Below are positions 24,501 through 31,428 of a stretch of DNA of 64,000 nt, in pieces. Origin of the DNA: Pyrobaculum ferrireducens (GTDB lineage: Archaea; Thermoproteota; Thermoprotei; Thermoproteales; Thermoproteaceae). The translations under genes were made by a program, and so were the position numbers. Each line of letters starts with the position of its first letter. Within the stretch, counting starts at the first letter, position 1. The stretch is taken from contig NC_016645.1 in the NCBI RefSeq assembly GCF_000234805.1, forward strand, positions 906,391 to 970,390, read 5' to 3'. The notes under the pieces were generated by a model, which was given only the letters and a program-made list of their open reading frames with translations, was not told the DNA's origin and did not search any database.

Positions 24501-24740
24501 ATGGAGTATTCCGATGCATATAAGCGTCTTTCTGAACTCTTTCAAGATGATGTAAAGTGGTGTATCATCAAATACCTCGTAAAACACAGAGAAGCGCCCA
24601 TCAAAGATGTGGCCAAAGCTTGTGGAACCTCCATAGGAGAAATAATTAAGATCCTGAGAGAGATGGAGCAGAAAGGCGTAGTGGAGCTCAGAATCGAAAA
24701 AAGCCGGCAGTACGTCCGCCTCAAAGGTGTTTCCGAGTAG
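24501..24740 (+). CDS. Winged-helix transcriptional regulator (pilus locus)
   Basis: A 79-aa protein built almost entirely of one winged helix: WCIIKYLVKHREAPIKDVAKACGTSIGEIIKILREMEQKGVVELR (split here by loops), with recognition helix SIGEIIKILREME and a wing ending RQYVRLKG. ATG 24501 has an AAATATTAAAA box 24 nt upstream. Its stop lies inside operator b. The gene opens the rightward part of the locus (zinc ribbon, pilin-like genes). Confidence 0.8.
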   Translation: MEYSDAYKRLSELFQDDVKWCIIKYLVKHREAPIKDVAKACGTSIGEIIKILREMEQKGVVELRIEKSRQYVRLKGVSE

Positions 24741-24745
24741 AAACA
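24728..24745. promoter_or_regulatory. Operator b: TGTTTCC-GAGT-AGAAACA
   Basis: Same 7-4-7 layout as operator a with one mismatch in the right arm. It overlaps the last codons of the wHTH gene and is 74 nt before the zinc-ribbon start. A more degenerate copy, CGTTTCC-AGAT-GGGAATT, follows at 24748-24765, 54 nt before that start. Confidence 0.6.
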
Positions 24746-24818
24746 AACGTTTCCAGATGGGAATTGTAACACGCAACCCCCAACTAAACCCTTAAATACA
24801 CCACGCTCCACCCATCCA

Positions 24819-24992
24819 ATGATTTCTAAATTCCAACTACAAATCAAATGCCCAAACTGCGGCAGACACTACATAGTAGAAACCAGAGATGCACAATGCC
24901 CCTACTGCGGTGCCCACTACACCCTTCACATACAGATACAACTCACCCCCAGAAACAGCCGCCACGGTGTTTACACAAAGAAACACTTGTAA
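24819..24992 (+). CDS. 57-aa zinc-ribbon protein
   Basis: A small gene with two CxxC knuckles: CPNCGRHYIV (from Cys11) and CPYCGAHYTL (from Cys27), then a short basic tail. The two halves look like a repeated CPxCGxHY unit. ATG 24819 has a CCTTAAATACA box at 24790-24800, 24 nt upstream. Its 3' end contains operator c for the next gene. The position between the regulator and the first pilin-like gene suggests a regulatory or assembly-control role, which is not proven. Confidence 0.75.
   Translation: MISKFQLQIKCPNCGRHYIVETRDAQCPYCGAHYTLHIQIQLTPRNSRHGVYTKKHL
24968..24985. promoter_or_regulatory. Operator c: TGTTTAC-ACAA-AGAAACA, before the first pilin-like gene
   Basis: 18-bp site inside the 3' end of the zinc-ribbon gene, followed by CTTGT. 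Its right edge is 42 nt before GTG 25027. The TATA-like CATTTAAAAC (24999-25008) lies between the site and the start. Confidence 0.65.
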
Positions 24993-25026
24993 GCCAACAT
25001 TTAAAACAACAGGGGCAAGTTAATCT

Positions 25027-25488
25027 GTGAAGCCATTAGCAACCTTAGCAACAGCACTTATCCTAGCAACCATCGCTACGACGGCCGCCACATGGGCAGA
25101 CCTCCTACCAATAAAACTAAAGGCAAAAACAGGCACCATAGATCTCAACCTACAAAACACATCATACAGTTGCGGAAAACAAAACACAGATGTTTCAATA
25201 TCGTCCACTAAGACAGATAGCTCCTATACAATAACAATAACAGTGGATCCGCCGGGCATGAGTACAGATAGTTGTTCTATAACGCTCACTTTTCAAAACA
25301 CCGGCACCATCCCCATCAAAATCCACACAAGCACATCATATACAGGCGCAGATAGTTGCACGTCAAACCCCACCACCACAGGTAGAGTGGATCCAGGTGG
25401 GACCACCAACATCAACATCTCCGTCTTCAACTGCCAAGGTAGTTGCACCTGCACGGCCACAGCAACCGCCAAGCCTTGGAACCAATAG
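25027..25488 (+). CDS. Secreted TasA/AbpA-like protein, small Cys-rich paralogue (pilin-like 1)
   Basis: A 153-aa protein with an N-terminal hydrophobic signal segment (residues about 4-21) leading to TWADLLPIKLKAKTGTIDL, the counterpart of LWADVLKI...TGxxD in the three larger paralogues. The mature part is Thr/Ser-rich beta structure with seven or eight Cys (SYSCGKQ, DSCSITL, DSCTSN, NCQGSCTC) and ends PWNQ, matching QWNE in the others. The TasA/camelysin and archaeal bundling pilus subunits share this plan: the freed N-terminal strand fills the groove of the next subunit. A GTG start lies 25 nt after CATTTAAAAC. Confidence 0.7.
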   Translation: MKPLATLATALILATIATTAATWADLLPIKLKAKTGTIDLNLQNTSYSCGKQNTDVSISSTKTDSSYTITITVDPPGMSTDSCSITLTFQNTGTIPIKIHTSTSYTGADSCTSNPTTTGRVDPGGTTNINISVFNCQGSCTCTATATAKPWNQ

Positions 25489-25504
25489 TTTCCACAAGTA
25501 AACA
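25487..25504. promoter_or_regulatory. Operator d: AGTTTCC-ACAA-GTAAACA, before pilin-like 2
   Basis: One mismatch per arm to the operator consensus, same 4-bp spacer, followed by GTTGGTGGGC. Right edge is 43 nt before ATG 25547. It begins within the last codon/stop of the preceding pilin-like gene. Confidence 0.65.
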
Positions 25505-25546
25505 GTTGGTGGGCTAGATTTTAGAGCAGACAACCAGGCGGTGCTT

Positions 25547-26239
25547 ATGAAAGTGAAGTACGTGACAGCTGTCTCAGTAACATTCTTGTTACTGGTGGTC
25601 GCCACAGCCTTCGCACTGTGGGCAGACGTCCTAAAAATACACGTAGAGACAAGAACAGGCAACATCGACATACAATTCGACGGAACCCCAAATGCCATTG
25701 AGTACACAGAAGATACCGGTACGATAGGAGAGTACGAGGGTAAAGACGTGGCTAAGTGTGAAGCCGAATTAGTGGAAATGCAGAATGAGGAGACTTTTGC
25801 ATCAGGTGCCGGCTTACTGCCGCCGACTTGGAACCCCTCGTCGGGGAACAACGACTTAGAGCTACACATCGCGGTATCAAACGCGTATCCTGGCTACATA
25901 TGCAAGATTGGCAATATCGCCGTGAAAAACACGGGAAGCGTGCCAGTTAAGGTGCTCGTAAAGATCGTTGATAAGGACGGCAATGTCATTAGGCCGGAGC
26001 GCTACTTTGGAGGATTTATATCATACATAGACACAGACCGCGACGGGTGCACAGAACTGGACCTAGACTTCTCCAGCTTCTTTACCCTAAACGGCACACA
26101 GCTCCACCCAGGCGGCTCGCAACAATTCACAGTGAACCTAAGACTACCCATTGAGAGACAAGAATGCATAAAAGAAAACACCACCTACGAATTCTACATA
26201 ATAATCATTGGCTACCAGTGGAACGAATATCCACACTAA
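25547..26239 (+). CDS. Secreted TasA/AbpA-like pilin protein 2
   Basis: About 230 aa. Residues 1-23 form a signal peptide ending TAFA; then comes LWADVLKIHVETRTGNIDI, the strand expected to be donated to the neighbouring subunit in a donor-strand-exchanged filament. The mature domain is beta-rich with four Cys at positions shared with paralogues 3 and 4 (KCEAELVEM, YICKIGNIAVKNTG, GCTELDLD) and ends YQWNE. ATG 25547 is chosen over the GTG at 25541 because it follows a basic MKVK and an ATTTTAGA box about 28 nt upstream. It would be exported by Sec and trimmed by the signal peptidase encoded at 27608. Confidence 0.78.
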   Translation: MKVKYVTAVSVTFLLLVVATAFALWADVLKIHVETRTGNIDIQFDGTPNAIEYTEDTGTIGEYEGKDVAKCEAELVEMQNEETFASGAGLLPPTWNPSSGNNDLELHIAVSNAYPGYICKIGNIAVKNTGSVPVKVLVKIVDKDGNVIRPERYFGGFISYIDTDRDGCTELDLDFSSFFTLNGTQLHPGGSQQFTVNLRLPIERQECIKENTTYEFYIIIIGYQWNEYPH

Positions 26240-26254
26240 CCCTCAATCCTTTTT

Positions 26255-26272
26255 TGTTTCTTAAATGAAACA
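26255..26272. promoter_or_regulatory. Operator e: TGTTTCT-TAAA-TGAAACA, before pilin-like 3
   Basis: Inverted repeat with perfect 6-bp arms TGTTTC/GAAACA, followed by CTTGTTTAGC. Right edge is 43 nt before ATG 26315. It lies in the short gap after pilin-like gene 2. Confidence 0.7.
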
Positions 26273-26314
26273 CTTGTTTAGCTAAAAATTTTACCTCCAC
26301 ACAGTCTTAAACCT

Positions 26315-27550
26315 ATGAACAAGAAATACGCAACAGCCATAGCCACTGCGATGTTGCTACTAACAGTCGCCACGGCCTTCGCACTGTGGGCAGACGTCCT
26401 AAAAATCAAACTTACAGCCTACACCGGTAGCGTTGATATGGAGTTCGGCGACACCTTTACTATTACTGAGTATGTTGGATTTCCAGACGGCAGTGGAGGT
26501 TGGAACTTCGTACAAGAGGGCAGTGACCCAGAGGCAAAAGACGTGGGCAACTGCCAAGCAGAACTAGTAGAAGTTGAAGACGAGGAAGGTTCTCTTTCGT
26601 CATCCGGCGACAACGATCTTGATTTAAAAATAACGGTAACAAACGCCTATCCTGGGTATAAGTGTAGTGTTACATTTAATGTTGTTAACACCGGCACGAT
26701 ACCCGTCAAGGGGCCGGTCATCGTCATCCCCTCTAGCCCATGGACCGACGGCAACATCCTAGTGGAGCACGACATAACCACCGCGGCGTGTACACAGCTA
26801 CACCCAGGCGACACCCAGCGCTTCCAAGTCAACGTAACGACGCTACAAGCCGCAAGCGAGTCAACGACATACACAGTCCAGATATACCTACGCTACGACC
26901 AGTGGAACGAGGCTGAGTGCCCAGGCGAAGGAGGAGGCGCAGGCGAGCTCAGCCTCAGCAAGTACTTCACCAGGAGTGGGGCTGGCGACCCTCTACCAAC
27001 CGACGATGGATACCCCTACATAGATATCCAGGTTAGAAATGACGGTAGATTTGGCCAAACTAACCCTGACCATGTGATTATGGTTGTTGCTTTGCATAAC
27101 CAGTTGGGGTTCGCCATGGATACATCAGCCACGTCTTTACAAATAGTGGATCAGCTCCCAGACGGCTGGGGGTTACCGACTAGCGGTAGTTGGGATAGTA
27201 AGGTAAAGGTCTGTATATTCAACACGCTACCCTCCAACTTCCCAGACATTGGGTTTGATAATCCATGTAGCGGCGGAACTCAAGTGACCAGCGCAAGTTT
27301 CAGCTACTCAGGAGGCACTTTGACGGTAACCATTAATGAGCCCACCGTCCCGAACAATGGATATGTGGTCGTCGTTATTAAGTCTGTGTTTACAAAAACC
27401 GGCAACCCGGTGCCACCCGGCTACTTTGATCAAACTGACTCTAGTCCTCCGCACACCGGCAATTACCGCCTCTTTACGAATAGTGCGTCAGCGACTTGGG
27501 GCGACTACACAGCGAACGTAGCGGCGAGTTTTAGAGGTTACGAGAAATAG
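26315..27550 (+). CDS. Two-domain TasA/AbpA-like protein (pilin domain plus C-terminal beta domain)
   Basis: A 411-aa protein. Residues 1-23 are a signal peptide ending AFA; 24-205 are a pilin domain like its neighbours (LWADVLKIKL, CQAELVEVED, YKCSVTFNVVNTG, DQWNE). After a Gly-rich linker (GEGGGAG) comes a second, beta-rich domain of about 190 residues (SLSKYFTRSGAG, YIDIQVRNDG, LTVTINEP) not shared with the paralogues. An 81-nt stretch (26439-26519) is identical to 29889-29969 in paralogue 4. The extra domain would suit a tip, anchor or adhesive subunit; this is inferred from architecture only. Confidence 0.75.
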   Translation: MNKKYATAIATAMLLLTVATAFALWADVLKIKLTAYTGSVDMEFGDTFTITEYVGFPDGSGGWNFVQEGSDPEAKDVGNCQAELVEVEDEEGSLSSSGDNDLDLKITVTNAYPGYKCSVTFNVVNTGTIPVKGPVIVIPSSPWTDGNILVEHDITTAACTQLHPGDTQRFQVNVTTLQAASESTTYTVQIYLRYDQWNEAECPGEGGGAGELSLSKYFTRSGAGDPLPTDDGYPYIDIQVRNDGRFGQTNPDHVIMVVALHNQLGFAMDTSATSLQIVDQLPDGWGLPTSGSWDSKVKVCIFNTLPSNFPDIGFDNPCSGGTQVTSASFSYSGGTLTVTINEPTVPNNGYVVVVIKSVFTKTGNPVPPGYFDQTDSSPPHTGNYRLFTNSASATWGDYTANVAASFRGYEK

Positions 27551-27607
27551 TTAAATGCTGAAAAGGTAAATGTTTGTTTTTTAATTATTGGTTTCCTTAT
27601 TCCTAAT

Positions 27608-28750
27608 TTGGTTTTTCTCTTACCTGGCTGGGGGGGCACCGTGGCGGTTTATGGGGGGTGGCTTCTGCTTTTCTTGGCTCTGTCTCGGAGGCTGGGTGGG
27701 GGGGCTGGGGTGGTTTCGCTGTGGGAATCTCTGTGGCTGGGGATGGTCGCGGTGGCGTATCTCACCGTGATGGGCTTTTTCTTCGGCTTCGCCGTGGTTC
27801 CCTCGCTCTTTAAGCCTGACTTCTTTGCTGTGTCTGCGGCTTTGTGGGGGGTTAAGTTGCTTGGGGTGGAGGCTCTGAGATACGCCGTGTTGAGGACTAG
27901 GTGGCCCTATCTCTTGAAACTGGCGGTGTCTATTGGGGTTGGTGTCTTCTACGGCAATACTATATACACTAATGCTAAGGTGCTGTCAGGCCTCGCGGCT
28001 CCTGAGGGGTGGGCTGGGTTCCTTATCTCGTTTATCCCGGCGGTGTTTTACAACGTGTTGCTTGCCTATGTATATATGTGGGGGGGCTTTAGGCAGGGCC
28101 TTCTTCTTGCGGCGGTGGTGTCGGGGTACTGGGAGCTCTCGCCTGTGAGGCTGACTTCTTCACTAGGCGCCGTAGGGTCGGTGCTTCAGCTGGTGCTGTA
28201 CTACGGGCTGTATCTGGCGGTGTCTAGGAGGTTCCAGCCTCTCAGAGAGCTTAAGGAGGAGTTCTTCGCCTCGCGGTGGAGTCGAGTTCTTGAGTACTTC
28301 TTCCTAGTCGTCGCGGTGGCGGCTGCCGGCTCTGTCTTGTCTCTGGCGCTGACGGGCCACGTCCCAGTGGCTGTGGTGAGCGGTAGCATGAGGCCTGTCT
28401 ATGACGTAGGTGACTTGGTGATTTTGAAGAGAACTTCCGACGTGGCTGTGGGTGACGTGGTGGCGTTCGTCGTGGAGGGGCAACTGGTGATGCATAGGAT
28501 CGTTGCCGTGACGCCTGACGGGAAGTTCGTGACAAAGGGCGACGCCGTACCGGTGCCCGACCCGTGGCTGGTGCCTAGGGAGGCGGTGGTGGGTAAGGCT
28601 GTTTATAGAATTCCCCTGTTGGGGTACCCTGTGATGTATATACACACCTCTGGGTTTAACATAATGCCTCTGCTGGCGTCTGGGTTGCTGGGGGGAATTG
28701 TTATAAACGAAGTTTTGAAGGCGAGGCGTGGACGCCGGCTTGCTACGTAA
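27608..28750 (+). CDS. Signal peptidase I, Ser-His (SipW/ER) type, with N-terminal membrane domain
   Basis: A 380-aa protein. The first 210 residues hold about six membrane helices of no recognised family. The C-terminal S26 domain has the catalytic Ser in VVSGSMRP (Ser260) and VMHRIVA (His296), with His where bacterial LepB has Lys: the archaeal/ER/SipW form. It is flanked by TasA/AbpA-like secreted proteins, as SipW is in Bacillus, so it is probably the dedicated processing enzyme. TTG 27608 follows a TTTTTAATTAT box by about 25 nt; GTG 27641 is possible. The downstream gene overlaps its end. Confidence 0.85.
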   Translation: MVFLLPGWGGTVAVYGGWLLLFLALSRRLGGGAGVVSLWESLWLGMVAVAYLTVMGFFFGFAVVPSLFKPDFFAVSAALWGVKLLGVEALRYAVLRTRWPYLLKLAVSIGVGVFYGNTIYTNAKVLSGLAAPEGWAGFLISFIPAVFYNVLLAYVYMWGGFRQGLLLAAVVSGYWELSPVRLTSSLGAVGSVLQLVLYYGLYLAVSRRFQPLRELKEEFFASRWSRVLEYFFLVVAVAAAGSVLSLALTGHVPVAVVSGSMRPVYDVGDLVILKRTSDVAVGDVVAFVVEGQLVMHRIVAVTPDGKFVTKGDAVPVPDPWLVPREAVVGKAVYRIPLLGYPVMYIHTSGFNIMPLLASGLLGGIVINEVLKARRGRRLAT

Positions 28751-29699
28751 AATCGCTAAGTGGCCTCACCTAGGCACAGTTGCCTATTTTGCCGGTTTTC
28801 TACTGCTGAGCCTCGGCGCCATAGCGGCGTTGCTGTCATACACCCAGCCGGCCACGCTGGTTAGGGAGGAGCTGGAGTACTCCTTCACGATCACATCTAA
28901 ATTCGACGGCTACGTAGATCTAGTGCCTAATCCAGTGTTTGGCGAGAGGGTGCGCCTCGGCTCGTTGCCGGTTTACCTATCCGCGGCGCGCAACGTCACA
29001 GTGACCCACAGCTTGTCTTTCTCAGGCGGCGTGTTCCGCGGCGGCGTTAGATACGACGTGTATCTGGTGCACCCAGACGGCTGGAGGCTTCTCTACATGG
29101 CAAACGTCTCTCTGCCCCTCTCGATAAACATAACTGACGCCGCAGTTGCCATCGACGGCGTGGCTAAGATATTCGGCGTCTCGGCCTCCGACTTCTCCAT
29201 CCAGGTGGTGGCCAGGGCCGCCGGCCAGATGGTACGTGGCCCCTACACTGTCGATGTGGAGCTCCAGCACCCCATCTCAATCTCGGTGTCCAAGGGGAGG
29301 AATAGGCTAGAGCTTGTGGGAAACCTCACAGCATCTAAGAACTACAACTCAACCAGGAAGGTGGCGATCCCGGTGTACATCGCTGGGCGCCCCGTTGAGG
29401 AGGTGCGGACCCTCTCCGTAGAGGTGGCCGTGGTCGGCGCCGCTTTGGTGGTGGGCGCCACCGCGCTGTCGGCAAGGCAGAGGAAGCCCGAGGAGGCGGT
29501 TGACGAGAAGCTAGCACCCCTCACGGTGGAGGTGCTCGAGGCCGAGGTGCCGGTGGCCGCCATGTTGCCGGTGGCCAGCCCAGAGGTGTTGGCTAAGCTG
29601 GCTAAGATGCTTGAGCGGCCCATAATTAAGCAGAAGTGGAGGGGCAAGGTGAGGTACATGGTTCTGGACCGCGGCGCGGCTTACTACTACGAGGTTTAA
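28728..29699 (+). CDS. DUF5305-like membrane protein of the pilus locus
   Basis: A 323-aa protein with a first membrane helix at about residues 17-37, an extracellular beta-rich region (TITSKFDGYVDLVPN, VTVTHSLSFSGGVFRGG, NLTASKNYNST) and a second helix near 227-244, then a cytoplasmic tail. The plan and the position after an S26B peptidase match DUF5305 proteins, which occur beside such peptidases in other archaea. It may be a filament anchor or assembly factor. GTG 28728 overlaps the peptidase gene by 23 nt, so the two are translationally linked. Confidence 0.65.
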   Translation: MDAGLLRKIAKWPHLGTVAYFAGFLLLSLGAIAALLSYTQPATLVREELEYSFTITSKFDGYVDLVPNPVFGERVRLGSLPVYLSAARNVTVTHSLSFSGGVFRGGVRYDVYLVHPDGWRLLYMANVSLPLSINITDAAVAIDGVAKIFGVSASDFSIQVVARAAGQMVRGPYTVDVELQHPISISVSKGRNRLELVGNLTASKNYNSTRKVAIPVYIAGRPVEEVRTLSVEVAVVGAALVVGATALSARQRKPEEAVDEKLAPLTVEVLEAEVPVAAMLPVASPEVLAKLAKMLERPIIKQKWRGKVRYMVLDRGAAYYYEV

Positions 29700-29703
29700 C
29701 AAC

Positions 29704-29721
29704 TGTTTCCTCCACACACCA
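29704..29721. promoter_or_regulatory. Operator f (half-conserved): TGTTTCC-TCCA-CACACCA, before pilin-like 4
   Basis: The left arm is perfect and the right arm matches at only three of seven positions, but the CTTGTTGGGC that follows agrees with sites c, d and e. Right edge is 44 nt before ATG 29765. Weaker binding is expected if this is functional. Confidence 0.5.
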
Positions 29722-29764
29722 CTTGTTGGGCAAGACTTAAACCCCTAGCCAACACCCAGTACAC

Positions 29765-30394
29765 ATGAAGAAGTTAACTACAACAGCAATAGCAACACTA
29801 GCAGTACTAATAGCAGTAGGCGTAGCCTTCGCACTGTGGGCAGACGTCCTAAAAATACACGTAGAGGTACAGACAGGCGACGTTGACGTGGAGTTCGGCG
29901 ACACCTTTACTATTACTGAGTATGTTGGATTTCCAGACGGCAGTGGAGGTTGGAACTTCGTACAAGAGGACAGTGACTCAGAGGCAAAAGACGTGGGCGA
30001 CTGCCAAGTACAACTGGTGGAAATTGAGAACGAAGAGGACACTTCACTTGGTACCTCTGCTGGAGACAACGACCTCGATCTAGAAATAACTCTGTCTAAT
30101 GCCTACCCAGGTTACAGATGCGACGTTCAGTTTGAAGTGCAGAACACGGGTAGCATACCAGTTAAGCTATACTTCTACGACAGTGACAACAACAGGATAA
30201 CACTGCCTGCTACAATTAACATTGGAGGCGGGGCTGTGATTTGTGAGTTAAGCGGCACAGACGAGGCACAGGTTCACCCCGACGACTCCGCCACCTATAC
30301 GCTGTCGTGTGTGGTGCAACAGAGCGCCGCAGAAGATAGTACATACTCAACACAGATATATATACAGGCACGTCAGTGGAACGAGCCGCCGTAA
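29765..30394 (+). CDS. Secreted TasA/AbpA-like pilin protein 4
   Basis: A 209-aa protein. Signal peptide 1-23 ends AFA; LWADVLKIHVEVQTGDVDV follows. The mature domain has the shared Cys positions (DCQVQLVEIE, YRCDVQFEVQNTG, VICELSG, LSCVVQ) and ends RQWNEPP. It is the single-domain paralogue closest to protein 3: 81 identical nucleotides span DTFTITEYVGFPDG. It may be the main filament subunit, but expression data are needed. The start has GACTTAAAC as TATA-like element 24-32 nt upstream. Confidence 0.78.
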   Translation: MKKLTTTAIATLAVLIAVGVAFALWADVLKIHVEVQTGDVDVEFGDTFTITEYVGFPDGSGGWNFVQEDSDSEAKDVGDCQVQLVEIENEEDTSLGTSAGDNDLDLEITLSNAYPGYRCDVQFEVQNTGSIPVKLYFYDSDNNRITLPATINIGGGAVICELSGTDEAQVHPDDSATYTLSCVVQQSAAEDSTYSTQIYIQARQWNEPP

Positions 30395-30807
30395 TTTGTA
30401 AAGGAATAATATATAAAATACAATTTTTTCTTTCTCTATTCATTTAAATTTTTTATTGATCTGATATTTCGTATCGTTTAACTTAGGTGAGGACTCGCGG
30501 TGACTTTAAGCTCTGCCCCGCTTATTAGAATCTGGGTAGATAGTGCAACGCCTTCTTGACAATTCGATTACAATACAAGTAAAGCCCTTGGCTTATTGCT
30601 AGAGGATATGGTAGGCACTGATTGCTTATTCGCTTTTTGGAGTATAAGCACGTGGTAAGGGGTTAAATGCAGGTATGAATAGCAGAGGTGTTGAGGTGCC
30701 ATAGCTTCCGTTTCCATTTACATCATTATTTTTGCCAAATGCCGTGGGCTTGATATGTGTGGGTTGGATTCCTCGTACTGCGCCAGCTAGTGTTAAATAG
30801 TTGAGTC
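30395..30807. other. Intergenic region, possibly decayed
   Basis: 413 nt of lower GC after the last pilin-like gene. No ORF with a start signal was found. On the minus strand a frame near 30480-30640 reads short stretches such as EGVALSTQILISGAELK interrupted by stops, which may be a dead gene fragment. A lone half-site CGTTTCC occurs at about 30708. No RNA gene was recognised. Confidence 0.4.
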
Positions 30808-31137
30808 GTGTCGGTGTTTGTGTCGGTTATTAATCCTGGTGATAAGGCGAGGTTTGGTGAGGATTCCACGTTCTTGGTTTTTAAAAACGCCGAGGCGGTG
30901 GCTAGGCGGCTGGGGGTTGAGCTGGTGGTGGGCGGCGACGTGCTTAGGATTGGGGATTTTGAGGCTAGGTGGGCCGGGGGGAGGCTTGTGGTGGGGGATT
31001 TTTCTGCCGAGGTTGATGTGGAGCAGTGGGAGGCCTTTGTGTCTCTTGTGCTTAGCTACTTCGTGGGGGTGGGGCGGCCGCCGGATGGGGCGGCTCTGCG
31101 GGATATTCTCTTCGCCGTCGGCGTCTCGACTGGGTGA
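30808..31137 (+). CDS. Hypothetical protein, 109 aa
   Basis: A beta-alpha mix with no membrane segment or signal: FLVFKNAEAVARRLGVELV, then FEARWAGGRLVVGDF and a helix EQWEAFVSLVLSYF. No family recognised. Three in-frame GTGs (30808, 30814, 30820) can start it; TGTTAAATA at 30790-30798 places a leaderless start best at 30820. Confidence 0.5.
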   Translation: MSVFVSVINPGDKARFGEDSTFLVFKNAEAVARRLGVELVVGGDVLRIGDFEARWAGGRLVVGDFSAEVDVEQWEAFVSLVLSYFVGVGRPPDGAALRDILFAVGVSTG

Positions 31138-31184
31138 GGGGTATTTTGCCTGTTAGGTTTTAATAGCGCCGTCTCTCTTTACCT

Positions 31185-31367
31185 GTGTATTTTGTATATG
31201 TTAATAAGAGAAAGGGGAGGGTGTTGATTACTAGGAAGAGGGTTTTGTGGGGTGGGTGGAGGCTGGCGGCGGCTTATGGCAACGCCGCGGCGGCGATGAG
31301 GCTGGCGCGGTTTATCGCCGATGTGAGGGATTACGTGCTTGAGTGGGATCTCTACGTGTTTGAGTGA
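31185..31367 (+). CDS. Small basic hypothetical protein, 60 aa
   Basis: Starts MYFVYVNKRKGRVLITRK and contains an Ala-rich helix (YGNAAAAMRLARFIADVRDY). The GTG start lies 25 nt after GGTTTTAATAG (31156-31166), good support for a leaderless gene. No family recognised. Confidence 0.5.
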   Translation: MYFVYVNKRKGRVLITRKRVLWGGWRLAAAYGNAAAAMRLARFIADVRDYVLEWDLYVFE

Positions 31368-31428
31368 TTTAGACTTGGCTAAAATGTAATGATAGTTAAT
31401 TAGGCCTCATCCCCACGATTTTTTAGCC

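Noticed and set aside
24728-24765. Inverted repeats near 24.7 kb as a transcription terminator of the wHTH gene
   Set aside because: The arms lack a following T-run, match the spaced operator consensus of the locus, and recur upstream of several starts, so a protein-binding role is more likely.
30709-30740. Minus-strand C box-like AATGATGT as part of a C/D sRNA
   Set aside because: No D box at a suitable distance and no C'/D' pair.
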